Source: Pedobacter boryungensis (GTDB lineage Bacteria > Bacteroidota > Bacteroidia > Sphingobacteriales > Sphingobacteriaceae). From it: a DNA stretch of 64,000 bases. The stretch covers positions 1,149,594 to 1,213,593 of the forward strand of contig NZ_JABMKV010000002.1 in NCBI RefSeq assembly GCF_013204825.1, given 5' to 3'. A program made the position numbers and the translations under genes. Below the pieces are notes generated by a model. That model was not told the origin of the DNA. It saw only the letters and a program-made list of their open reading frames with translations, and did no database searches. Positions 27,761 through 35,918 of this stretch are shown piece by piece; position 1 is the stretch's first letter, and each line of letters opens with the position of its first letter.

Positions 27761-27868
27761 CACTAATTTTTAGATTTCAGATAAGCGAACCTATTCTATA
27801 CCTCAAATAGCAGAGTTAAGGTCATTGTGATGGAGTAGATTTAAAATAAAGGCAAATAAACACTTATA

Positions 27869-28471
27869 ATGAAAAAACTCATTGAAGACATAAAGAAAAT
27901 CGAACATGGTTTTAAACATATTATAGAAGCGTGTGACCTTATTTTGGCTGACAAAACACAAAATCATTTTGACCTTGCAACAAAATTTTTAATTGATCCC
28001 GCTTATCAGGTTAGAATGTTGGCAACATATCTTTTAGGTCAACTTTCAACCAACAACGAAAGCGCTCTCAAACTTCTTGAAACAAAAGTCGCAGACGACA
28101 AAAATTGGCGAGTGCAAGAAATGTTAGCAAAAGCATTTGATTATTATTGCAATACAATTGGCTATGAAAAAACTTTGCCCAAAATTAAAAAGTGGCTTAC
28201 AGACAAAAATCCAAATATTAAAAGAGCAGTTATTGAAGGACTTCGCATTTGGACAAGCCGACCATACTTCAAAGACAATCCAATAACTGCAATCCAACTC
28301 ATCAGTGAACATAAATCAGACAGCAGTGAGTATTTACGAAAATCAGTTGGCAACGCACTTCGAGATATTAGCAAAAAACATAAAGACAAAGTGCTTAACG
28401 AAATAGCAACTTGGGATTTAACAAACAAAAACATAGCATTTACTTATAAATTAGTAATACCGAAAGCATAA
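27869..28471 (+). CDS. HEAT-repeat protein (DNA alkylation repeat-like)
   Basis: The 200-aa protein consists of paired helices in tandem. Signature segments are AYQVRMLATYLLGQL, NWRVQEMLAKAFDYY, NPNIKRAVIEGLRIW and SEYLRKSVGNALRDISK, each an A/B helix pair with the NP.. or D.. turn, spaced about 37-40 residues. This is the HEAT-like fold of AlkD-type DNA-alkylation-repeat proteins. The catalytic residues of AlkD cannot be confirmed by eye, so it may be only a binding scaffold. It has 108 bp of its own upstream DNA. Confidence 0.65.
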   Translation: MKKLIEDIKKIEHGFKHIIEACDLILADKTQNHFDLATKFLIDPAYQVRMLATYLLGQLSTNNESALKLLETKVADDKNWRVQEMLAKAFDYYCNTIGYEKTLPKIKKWLTDKNPNIKRAVIEGLRIWTSRPYFKDNPITAIQLISEHKSDSSEYLRKSVGNALRDISKKHKDKVLNEIATWDLTNKNIAFTYKLVIPKA

Positions 28472-28608
28472 ACAACTAACCGATAACAGGCTGTTTTGCA
28501 ATAGTGGTTGAAGAACAAATGCCTACTTTTGTACTGCTTAAGCTTTTGTGCTATATTAGGTCAACTTGATTTACTGCAAGCGTAAAACAAAAACATATAA
28601 TCATAGAG

Positions 28609-29034
28609 ATGAAAATATTTGAGGAAATTCTCAATAAATATAATTTCCCTAAGCGGACTGAAAAACCTTCGACGACAATTGCTCAAATTGAAAGTGTCGT
28701 AAAATTTAATCTACCAACCGATTATAAAACTTACATTCAGAATTACTCAGGTTTTGAAACCTACATTGGAGAAGCGTTTGTGAGACTATGGGATTTAGAT
28801 GAATTACTAGCAACAAATAAAGACTATGAGATTTTTGATAATCTACCAAACACACTTGCAATAGGTGGGAATGGAAGTAGTGAGTTTATTGCAATCGAAC
28901 TAATTAACATTAGCGATTATAGAATTGTTCTTTCTCCTTTCATTGACTTGGACAAACAATATCACATTGAAATAGGAACTTCTTTCTCGGACTTTTTACT
29001 TCGACTGGACAAAGGACAAGAATGGTTTAAGTAA
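28609..29034 (+). CDS. SMI1/KNR4 (SUKH) family protein, orphan immunity type
   Basis: The 141-aa protein has the SUKH layout: an N-terminal helix with the start motif (IAQIESVVKFNLPTDYKTYI, where LPxDYKxxL is diagnostic), then strands with LWDLDELL and a glycine turn (IGGNGSSEFIAIEL). SUKH proteins neutralise many bacterial toxins. No toxin gene is adjacent, so it would be an orphan immunity gene. The 137-bp upstream gap starts CCGATAACAGGCTGTTTTGC, a sequence resembling cassette boundary repeats of Bacteroidota, and contains TACTTTTG at 28524-28531. Confidence 0.7.
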   Translation: MKIFEEILNKYNFPKRTEKPSTTIAQIESVVKFNLPTDYKTYIQNYSGFETYIGEAFVRLWDLDELLATNKDYEIFDNLPNTLAIGGNGSSEFIAIELINISDYRIVLSPFIDLDKQYHIEIGTSFSDFLLRLDKGQEWFK

Positions 29035-29053
29035 TAATTAAGAAAAAATACAC

Positions 29054-29425
29054 ATGGAAACAATGCCATTCAATCATGACAAAATTATTAGCCGCCTAAA
29101 ACTATTTAATTACAAATACGAACTCAATGGCCAAATACTGAAAATATTCTTGCCGATGTTCTGTTATTTAAAAATTGATTTCGCTGCGGGTAGAGTTAAA
29201 ATGACTTCTCATTTAAGTTTTGGTATTCGATCTCTTGCGCTCGAGTATAATTTTTTACTATACGGACTTGGACTTTATGTTCTTGCTTGGTATTACTGGA
29301 CGATTCTAAACAAAGCCACTTTTTTGCTGTTTGGAATTTTTCTTGTCCACTTTGTGATTTGCTTTATTAAAATTGAGAGCTTAAAAGTAAGCATCCATAA
29401 TTGGATAGAAAGCGATAACAAGTAA
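29054..29425 (+). CDS. Hypothetical membrane protein
   Basis: The 123-aa protein has a cytoplasmic N-terminal part of ~65 residues with beta character (YKYELNGQILKIFLPMFCYL) and two adjacent transmembrane helices (about 70-90 and 93-108), then a short charged tail. It starts 19 nt after the SUKH gene and is probably co-transcribed with it. No family is recognised. Confidence 0.55.
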   Translation: METMPFNHDKIISRLKLFNYKYELNGQILKIFLPMFCYLKIDFAAGRVKMTSHLSFGIRSLALEYNFLLYGLGLYVLAWYYWTILNKATFLLFGIFLVHFVICFIKIESLKVSIHNWIESDNK

Positions 29426-29505
29426 TCAACCAACAGAAAGCACTAAATTTATATAGGTATTCTTAAATGAACTTTAGGAAGAAATTCACTAATCAATAAC
29501 AGTAA

Positions 29506-29964
29506 ATGAACAAAGAGAAATCTAAACTATTTAGGAAAGTAAATACTACAGCGTATAATGTTCATCATAATTTTGGTGGAGATTTTAAGAACACTCGAAA
29601 CAGTAAAAAGGAAACATTAGAACAAACTAAAGGTAAAATGTTTGGGAAAAAGGAACGAGGTTTAGATTATACTCCGCTTTACAGATTCTTATTATCAAAA
29701 GTTGGAGCCAATTGGAATGAAGTTTTTAGTGAGGCAAAATCCCGATTAGATAAACCTGATCCAATATTTGAAATAGTTGCTTTAAATGAAAGTGAGAAAA
29801 AAGATTTGATAAGAACAGGGGAGTCTTCTTATTTTTCTGGCTTGTATGTCGACGATGATAATCTCTTGCAATTATCCAACCCAAATCTTAATGCAAAAGA
29901 TATGGAGCCCTATTGTAACTGTTGTACCCATACCTTTAACGGAAAGTTATTTGGAACGGGTTAA
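29506..29964 (+). CDS. Hypothetical protein with C-terminal cysteine cluster
   Basis: The 152-aa soluble protein has a basic, disordered N-terminus (KLFRKVNTTAYNVHHNFGGD…). A middle part (DYTPLYRFLLSKVGANWNEV) could be a small helical domain. A C-terminal cluster EPYCNCCTHTFNGKLFG has three cysteines and a histidine that could bind metal. Homologues of such short single-gene proteins are typical of accessory arrays. Function is unknown. Confidence 0.5.
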   Translation: MNKEKSKLFRKVNTTAYNVHHNFGGDFKNTRNSKKETLEQTKGKMFGKKERGLDYTPLYRFLLSKVGANWNEVFSEAKSRLDKPDPIFEIVALNESEKKDLIRTGESSYFSGLYVDDDNLLQLSNPNLNAKDMEPYCNCCTHTFNGKLFGTG

Positions 29965-30122
29965 AAACTATAGTTAACAAATCTTCTTCTTCAGAACTAA
30001 TTTTACAACTCAGCAGAATAATTAAAAAGCCATCCAGATTTAAGAAGTGTATAACTTGAAAAGAAATGTGACGTTGCCCCTTAAGTAATAAACTAAAGGT
30101 AAACATTAGTTACAATAATAAA

Positions 30123-30740
30123 ATGGAGAAACACTACGACATAAAATGGTTAAGACAAAAATACGAAAGTGGCGAGAATTTGAAATATATATTCTTTTGG
30201 GGCCATACTCCTGAGTACAAAGAAGAAGTAGGAAAGTATTGTTTTAGCCAATGGTTTAAATGCCCTTTTATTGTTAATAATATCACTTATAAAACCGCAG
30301 AGCATTGGATGATGGCTCATAAAGCTTTGTTGTTTAATGATAAAAATGCGTTTGATAAAATTATACAGTGTGAAAAGCCTGGAGAAGCTAAAGAAATAGG
30401 AAGGGAGGTTTTAGGTTATAACGAGCAGATATGGTCTGATAAAAAATTTGACATAGTAAAATTGGGTAACATCCATAAATTCAATCAGAATCCAAAACTT
30501 GCAGATTTTCTTTTAAAAACACAAAACAGGATTTTAGTAGAAGCGAGTCCAATAGATACAATATGGGGAATTGGTCTGTCTCCAGACAGCAATGACATAG
30601 AGAATATTTATGCTTGGCGAGGAGAAAACCTTCTTGGTTTTGCACTGATGGAAGCCAGAGATTTTTTAAAAAACTTTGGTCATTTCAAACAGCCTGATAA
30701 GTCACTTCAAATCCAACTAGATAAAATTTATAAACATTGA
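30123..30740 (+). CDS. NADAR-family N-glycosidase (YbiA-like)
   Basis: The 205-aa protein has the NADAR core: an N-terminal FFWGH segment, the active-site helix YKTAEHWMMAHKALLF (about 60-75), and the C-terminal IWGIGLSPDSNDIENIYAWRGENLLGFALMEARDFL. In YbiA this fold hydrolyses N-glycosidic bonds of riboflavin intermediates. Related NADAR proteins remove ADP-ribose from guanine bases and are linked to toxin or phage defence. In this accessory array without riboflavin genes, the second role is the more likely one. Confidence 0.8.
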   Translation: MEKHYDIKWLRQKYESGENLKYIFFWGHTPEYKEEVGKYCFSQWFKCPFIVNNITYKTAEHWMMAHKALLFNDKNAFDKIIQCEKPGEAKEIGREVLGYNEQIWSDKKFDIVKLGNIHKFNQNPKLADFLLKTQNRILVEASPIDTIWGIGLSPDSNDIENIYAWRGENLLGFALMEARDFLKNFGHFKQPDKSLQIQLDKIYKH

Positions 30741-31069
30741 TACGATGGGTTTGAATTCTATGCTTTATTCAGCGCACAACGCTTGCTAAAGATTGCAGGT
30801 CGCTATTAACAAACTAGGGTAAAAATACTATACCAAACCATCATTCAAATTCTTATACTTCCAAAAGTGATGGGTAGAACGACGTTCTACCTTAGGTTGT
30901 GGACAGAAGCATCATTTTTTCTTGATGTTATCCATTTGAATGTTTTTTTATTGGTATTCCCGCTCGTAGAGGCATAATGGTTTGCATGAAGATTACTTGG
31001 TTGTTCCATCTAGTAATGAAGAAATGTGTAACCTTTTCTAATAAAATCCCCTATCTCAAACAAAATCAG
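30741..31069. other. Gene-free boundary region
   Basis: The region contains a cassette-like sequence CAGCGCACAACGCTTGCTAA (30770-30789), the inverted-repeat element at 30830-30957, and inside that element a perfect palindrome GTAGAACGACGTTCTAC. No gene is visible. It marks the end of the accessory array before the housekeeping radical SAM gene. Confidence 0.45.
30830..30957. repeat. Candidate MITE-like inverted-repeat element
   Basis: The outer arms ATACCAA (30830-30836) and TTGGTAT (30951-30957) and inner arms CATTCAAA (30842-30849) and TTTGAATG (30935-30942) are perfectly inverted, enclosing about 128 bp. No clear target-site duplication and no second full copy were seen in the window. Confidence 0.4.
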
Positions 31070-31077
31070 TATTTTTG
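31070..31077 (+). promoter_or_regulatory. -7 box of the radical SAM gene
   Basis: TATTTTTG ends 6 nt before ATG 31084, predicting a very short or absent leader. No good -33 box is seen. It overlaps the in-frame TTG at 31075, which argues for the ATG. Confidence 0.45.
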
Positions 31078-31083
31078 CTCCCA

Positions 31084-32037
31084 ATGGGAACAGCATTAGA
31101 TTCGGGAATAAAAGGATATAAAAACTACGGTGTACACTTACGTGAAAAATATAACGGACAACGTGTGTTTAAAGTGATTGTAGATGGAGGTTTTACCTGC
31201 CCTAATCGTGATGGAAGTAAAGGTTATGGCGGTTGCACTTATTGCAATGTAGATTCATTTACACCAGAACCATCTCGCAAAAACCCTAACATTAAAGAAC
31301 AGTTGGAAGAAGGGATGCGCAGAGCAAAAACTTCGTACAAAGCCGATAAGTTCATTGTTTACTTTCAACCTAATACCAATACCTATGCGCCGGTACATTA
31401 TTTAAAAATGATGTACGATGAAGCCTTATCCATACAAACAGAAGATGTAGTAGGCTTTGCCGTAGGTACACGACCAGATTGTATAGACGCCGAAAAGGTA
31501 GCTTTATTAGAAAGTTATACCGATCGTTTTGATGTGGATTTAGAAATGGGGATGGAGTCGATATATGATGAAACCTTAGATCAAATTAACAGAGGTTGCA
31601 GTCATGGAGAATTTGTTAAAGCAGTTGAATTGCTGGAGAACTCTAAACTAGATCTTTGTGTACACACTATTTTTGGTTTCCCGTGGGAGACTAGAGAAAT
31701 GATGTACGGTTACATTCACGAAATCAATCGTTTCCCACAAATCAAGTTTGTTAAATTTCACCATTTGCACATTGTGGAAGGTTCTATTATGGGCGCTAAA
31801 TACAAAAAGAACCCTTTTAAGTTATTTACACTCGAAGAATACACCGATTTATTATGTGAATTAATTCCCTTGCTACGACCAGATATCGTGATCCAGCGTT
31901 TATTTGGTATTTCAGACTGGGATTTATTAATTGCTCCTAACTGGGGATTAAACAAATCGGCTATCCAAACCTACATTGATAAAGAAATTGAACGTAGAGG
32001 GATTGTACAAGGCTCAAGTTATACCTCAACTCACTAA
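31084..32037 (+). CDS. TIGR01212-type (YhcC-like) radical SAM protein
   Basis: From ATG 31084 the protein is 317 aa. The 4Fe-4S/SAM motif is the extended form C39-x11-C51-x2-C54 (TCPNRDGSKGYGGCTYC), characteristic of the YhcC/TIGR01212 group. Other features are FQPNTNTYAP, GTRPDC and the region near EMGMESIYDETLDQINRGCS, which fits the radical SAM barrel. The family is widespread but its substrate is not firmly known. It lies alone at the right edge of the accessory region. Confidence 0.88.
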   Translation: MGTALDSGIKGYKNYGVHLREKYNGQRVFKVIVDGGFTCPNRDGSKGYGGCTYCNVDSFTPEPSRKNPNIKEQLEEGMRRAKTSYKADKFIVYFQPNTNTYAPVHYLKMMYDEALSIQTEDVVGFAVGTRPDCIDAEKVALLESYTDRFDVDLEMGMESIYDETLDQINRGCSHGEFVKAVELLENSKLDLCVHTIFGFPWETREMMYGYIHEINRFPQIKFVKFHHLHIVEGSIMGAKYKKNPFKLFTLEEYTDLLCELIPLLRPDIVIQRLFGISDWDLLIAPNWGLNKSAIQTYIDKEIERRGIVQGSSYTSTH

Positions 32038-32371
32038 ATTTAATAAAGACATTTTTTGTTGCTGCACTTAAAATACCTTAGTGCTTAATTTTGTTGTGCT
32101 TTCGTGTTTGCGAGAAGATACGACAATGCAATCTTAATGCTAAGGTTTTTTTGCTCGTCATTCCCGTGAAAACGGGAACCATAAAGCGCTGTAAAAAAAA
32201 CTACTTATGCATTACGATGCCCAGTCAAGCTGAGCATGACGAGTATTGTTATTTCCGTGAAAACCGGAACCGTAAAGCGATGATAGCCTACTACAGCATT
32301 AAGATTGCTTCGTGCCTCGCAATGACGAAAAAATAGCGCTATTGCCCAATGAACTAATAATACCAATGATA
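32038..32371. other. Gene-free stretch packed with palindromic repeats
   Basis: It holds the family D element at 32156-32180, a diverged copy near 32246-32270, and the family E core at 32304-32327 (exact inverse of 7047-7070). GTCAAGCTGAGCATGACGAG near 32225 also belongs to this repeat type. An 81-codon ORF across it is not protein-like. Confidence 0.65.
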
Positions 32372-32842
32372 CTATTGATCAAATGAACCAAATAGTTCAA
32401 TCACCTTGTTTTCTCTAAATGTAAATATCTCTTTTACTTTATTTTTTACCATCAAGTTATGCGCTATTGTACCTAATACACCTAGCGGCAGTGCATATGT
32501 TAAAATGTCGGTCATTTCAACACCACCTTCAATTGCTTTAAAATGATGTTGATGATGCCAAAACTTAAAAGGTCCGAAGCGTTGTTCGTCGATAAAGTAC
32601 TTTTCTGGCGCAACTTGAGTAATTTCTGTCATCCAATTTAAATGTATGCCAAACAAAGGGGAGACTTTATAAGTAATAATCATCCCAGGGTACATTTTTT
32701 CCTGACTATCGTCGGAAGTGACGATGAATTCCATATCATCTGGGGTTATCTTGGCAAGATTGGCTGGTGACGAGAAGAAATCCCAGGCGGCTGACAGCGA
32801 AATTGGGAGTACTTGCTTGAACTTTAGTTGGTATGATTTCAT
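32372..32842 (-). CDS. SRPBCC-fold ligand-binding protein
   Basis: From ATG 32842 the protein is 156 aa. The upstream in-frame TTG at 32857 overlaps a promoter-like TACCTTTA. It starts with the typical helix-grip pattern (KFKQVLPISLSAAWDFFSSPANLAKITP), then strands containing TYKVSPLFGIHLNWMTEI and a C-terminal long helix (NKVKEIFTFRENKVIELF). SRPBCC/START-like proteins hold hydrophobic ligands or act as cyclases. This one resembles the COG4276 group of unknown function. Confidence 0.8.
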   Translation of the reverse strand: MKSYQLKFKQVLPISLSAAWDFFSSPANLAKITPDDMEFIVTSDDSQEKMYPGMIITYKVSPLFGIHLNWMTEITQVAPEKYFIDEQRFGPFKFWHHQHHFKAIEGGVEMTDILTYALPLGVLGTIAHNLMVKNKVKEIFTFRENKVIELFGSFDQ

Positions 32843-33156
32843 GAAATAAAGGTACAATTTGTTTTAAGTATTGAAAATTCAGTAAAAATTAAGTTTTTAT
32901 TGGTTAAAATTTTATTTTTTCAATAAAAATTAGCATTAATTGATGATAAAATGATAAAACACATCTTTATTTTAGATAATTATGTTTCATTTTGTTGTTT
33001 TTGCTGTGGTATTTATGTTTTATTTTACTTTTTTAAGTTGTTTTTTGTTTAAAATGAATATATTTAATGTTTTTTGGTAAATAATTATGATAATTATTAA
33101 AAATTTATAGTTAATTTTAAATAATTAATAAAAAATCAACGATAAAACTAAAAACT
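32843..33156. other. Very AT-rich upstream region of amt
   Basis: About 310 bp with long A/T runs and no ORF. No sigma-54 site (TGGC-N8-TTGC) is visible. The region probably carries the amt promoter, but I could not place a clear -7 box. Confidence 0.4.
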
Positions 33157-34515
33157 ATGGGTAAAATTTTATTTAAACAGTATTCTCCATTTGTGATTTT
33201 GATGATAATCGCAGTGTTAGCTCTTTTTATTCCATTACTTCCTAATTTTGATGAAGGAAAGTACAGTGCTCCCGATATTGCATTTGTATTATTCTCTGCT
33301 GCCCTTGTATTTCTAATGACTCCAGGGCTTGCTTTCTTCTATGGCGGAATGGTTCATCGTAAAAACGTACTTTCTACCATGATTAAAAGTGTAGTAGCTG
33401 CGGGTGTAATTACAGTACTTTGGACTGTTGTAGGTTTCAGTCTTGCTTTTGGAAAATCAATTGGAGGATTTATTGGAGATCCTAGAACGTTCTTGTTTTT
33501 TCAAGGTGTTAATTCAGGTCCGGCATGGGGAACCATTCCACTTTCACTGTTCGCTGTTTTTCAACTAATGTTTGCCATCATTACGCCAGGTTTGGTAGTA
33601 GGAGCAGTTGCAGAGCGTATCCGCTTTACATCATATATTTTATTTATTGTGCTTTTTGCCTTATTTGTGTATTCGCCTTTGGCACACATGACATGGTCGC
33701 CAGATGGTTTCTTATTAAAATTAGGTGTGTTAGATTTTGCTGGTGGCACAGTAGTGCATATTTCGGCAGGTATGGCTGCACTGGCTGGAGCGCTAGTATT
33801 AAAACGCAGAAAATCTCATATCGAGCACCGCGAAGTACCGCCTGCTAATATTCCATATGTATTAATAGGTACAGGTTTATTATGGTTTGGTTGGTTTGGT
33901 TTTAATGCGGGTTCTGCCCTAGGTGCAAATAGTTTAGCTGTTTCTGCTTTCTTAACTACCAATACAGCTGCGGGTGCTGCTGGTTTATCATGGATGTTTT
34001 TTGATGTAGCTAGAGGTAAAAAACCTTCGGTGTTAGGTTTCTGTATTGGAGCGGTTGTCGGTTTAGTTGCCATCACGCCTGGTGCAGGTTTTGTGAGCAT
34101 TCCATCAAGTATTTTTATTGGAGCGGTTGCAGCTGTTATCTCTAATTTAGTTGTTTCTTGGAAACAAAAAACAAGTTTAGATGATACCTTAGATGTATTT
34201 CCTTGTCATGGTGTGGGTGGTATAGTAGGTATGTTACTTACAGGGGTTTTTGCTACTAAAACAGTAAACAGCTTGGGCGCAGACGGCTTGTTGTATGGTA
34301 ATCCTGAGTTTTTCTTTACGCAGTTAAAAGGTGCATTTATTGTTGTAGTATTCAGTTTTGTAGTTTCATTTGCCATTTTTAAACTGATCAACTTAGTACA
34401 ACCAATTCGTGTAAGTGCCGAAGAGGAGGAAGAAGGATTAGATGCAAGTCAGCACGATGAAAAGTATACACAAGGTACTTTAATTGTTGCCGGACAAGAA
34501 GTTCCAAACATTTAG
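33157..34515 (+). CDS. amt: Ammonium transporter (Amt family)
   Basis: The 452-aa protein has 11 or more transmembrane helices and the Amt signature. Family segments are the early FVLFSAALVFLMTPGLAFFYGGMV, the DFAGGTVVHISAGMAALAGAL stretch with the first pore histidine, and CHGVGGIVGMLLTG with the second. It conducts or co-transports ammonium across the inner membrane. The C-terminal tail is acidic and unusual (EEEEEGLDASQHDEKY). No glnK (PII) gene is adjacent, although amt-glnK pairing is common. An outer-membrane barrel gene follows. Confidence 0.93.
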   Translation: MGKILFKQYSPFVILMIIAVLALFIPLLPNFDEGKYSAPDIAFVLFSAALVFLMTPGLAFFYGGMVHRKNVLSTMIKSVVAAGVITVLWTVVGFSLAFGKSIGGFIGDPRTFLFFQGVNSGPAWGTIPLSLFAVFQLMFAIITPGLVVGAVAERIRFTSYILFIVLFALFVYSPLAHMTWSPDGFLLKLGVLDFAGGTVVHISAGMAALAGALVLKRRKSHIEHREVPPANIPYVLIGTGLLWFGWFGFNAGSALGANSLAVSAFLTTNTAAGAAGLSWMFFDVARGKKPSVLGFCIGAVVGLVAITPGAGFVSIPSSIFIGAVAAVISNLVVSWKQKTSLDDTLDVFPCHGVGGIVGMLLTGVFATKTVNSLGADGLLYGNPEFFFTQLKGAFIVVVFSFVVSFAIFKLINLVQPIRVSAEEEEEGLDASQHDEKYTQGTLIVAGQEVPNI

Positions 34516-34529
34516 GCAAACATATTATT

Positions 34530-34576
34530 CGGGCTATTCATAAAAATTGGAACCACATTTTTAAGTGGGTAGCCCG
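34530..34576 (+). other. Stem-loop in the amt-porin intergenic space
   Basis: CGGGCTA (34530-34536) pairs with TAGCCCG (34570-34576), with an inner CCAC/GTGG stem. There is no U-tract. It may stabilise mRNA or attenuate read-through into the barrel gene. Confidence 0.45.
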
Positions 34577-34633
34577 ACTATTGCCCTTTCAATTCGTAGA
34601 TAATGGAATAATATAAACCTTAAAACTAAAATT

Positions 34634-35677
34634 ATGAAAATTAAAGCTCTACTTTTTATCGCTACCCTCGGATGTACAACAACTGCTCTTGCGCAAGAGG
34701 CAAGTTCGCCTTTGCAAATATCTGGTTCAGTAGACACCTACTACAAATATGATTTCGCTAAATCGGCTAACATTAATACCTATTTTGCGAACGAACAGAA
34801 TTCTATTTCATTAGGAATGATTGATCTGGCCTTGAAAAAGACGACAGGTAAGGCATCTTTTGTGGGTGAGTTATCTTTCGGTCCACGCGGACAGTCGCAA
34901 TCTATACCCAATGCAGCAGGTCTTTACGATGAAGCTACAAACAGTTTTAACATTCAGAATTTATACGTGAGTTATGCTTTTACAGATAAGTTCAGTATGA
35001 CTGCAGGCTATATGGGTACTTTTATTGGGTACGAAGTGATTTCGCCAGCAGCTAATTTTAACTATTCTACATCTTATTTATTCGGTTCTGGCCCTTTTCA
35101 AAATGCAGGGATAAAAGCGAGTTATGCATTTTCTGATAAGGTGAGTTTAATGGCAGGTTTGTTTAATGATTGGAATGTATATCAAGATTTTAATGGGGTT
35201 TCTCATGTTGGTGCGCAATTAACTGTATCACCGGTTACTGGTTGGACAGCTTATTTGAATGTGCTTTCTGGTCGTTCTGCAGGTGCGGCAGGAACAGGCA
35301 CAATTCTAGATTTAACTACTGCTTATCAAATTACCGAACAATTTAAGTTAGGCTTAAACGCAGCTGATTATACTGTTTCAAATGATAATGGCGGTTATTC
35401 TGGTGTGGCGTTATATCCGCAGTATGCATTTACGAAAGCAGTCGCTTTAGGTTTAAGAGGCGAATATTTTAACTATAAAGGAGTGGGTACTGCTGCAGAT
35501 GTAAGTGTAGCTTCGTTAACTTTATCTGCCAATATTAAATCTGGTGGTTTAACATTTATTCCGGAAGTTCGCTTTGATAGTGATAAAGATTTTTCTCAAG
35601 GATTTACCAAAACTAATGGAATAAACCCTGCAAAGTCGGCTTCTCAATTTTCTTTGGCTGCAGTTTACGCTTTTTAA
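34634..35677 (+). CDS. Outer-membrane beta-barrel protein (porin-like)
   Basis: The 347-aa protein has a signal peptide (cleavage about ALAQ21). About 16 amphipathic strands follow, starting with LQISGSVDTYYKYDFAKS, a typical start for this porin-like family, and ending in the C-terminal aromatic QFSLAAVYAF needed for BAM recognition. It should form an outer-membrane pore. It follows amt on the same strand after a stem-loop, and similar amt-barrel pairs occur in Bacteroidota, so it may let ammonium or organic nitrogen into the periplasm. That role is inferred. Confidence 0.8.
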   Translation: MKIKALLFIATLGCTTTALAQEASSPLQISGSVDTYYKYDFAKSANINTYFANEQNSISLGMIDLALKKTTGKASFVGELSFGPRGQSQSIPNAAGLYDEATNSFNIQNLYVSYAFTDKFSMTAGYMGTFIGYEVISPAANFNYSTSYLFGSGPFQNAGIKASYAFSDKVSLMAGLFNDWNVYQDFNGVSHVGAQLTVSPVTGWTAYLNVLSGRSAGAAGTGTILDLTTAYQITEQFKLGLNAADYTVSNDNGGYSGVALYPQYAFTKAVALGLRGEYFNYKGVGTAADVSVASLTLSANIKSGGLTFIPEVRFDSDKDFSQGFTKTNGINPAKSASQFSLAAVYAF

Positions 35678-35769
35678 TAACCAAACAAACTATGACGCAA
35701 GAGCTGAGTTCTGGCATTTTTTTATAGAGAAAGAATGGAATTCTTTCTGTCAAACTTAAAATAATAACT

Positions 35770-35857
35770 CGTCCTTTCGACTAAAGCAGTGAAATGGAGA
35801 AATCTTTGAACTAAGTGATTAAAGTTCAAAGATTTCTCCACTGCGGTCGAAAGGACG
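35770..35857. repeat. Near-perfect long palindrome (family A)
   Basis: The left arm, starting CGTCCTTTCGACT, and the right arm, ending GTCGAAAGGACG, share also AGCAGTG/CACTGC and GGAGAAATCTTTGAACT with its complement. This gives about 38-bp arms around a short loop. It is the best copy of the element at 6162-6279. Confidence 0.75.
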
Positions 35858-35918
35858 ATCACAAAAATATTTTTAGAAAAGAAAGTCTTGCACTAAAAGT
35901 GCATAGTTTCAAAAACGA

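Noticed and set aside
32091..32336. 81-codon ORF
   Set aside because: It consists of translated palindromic repeats.
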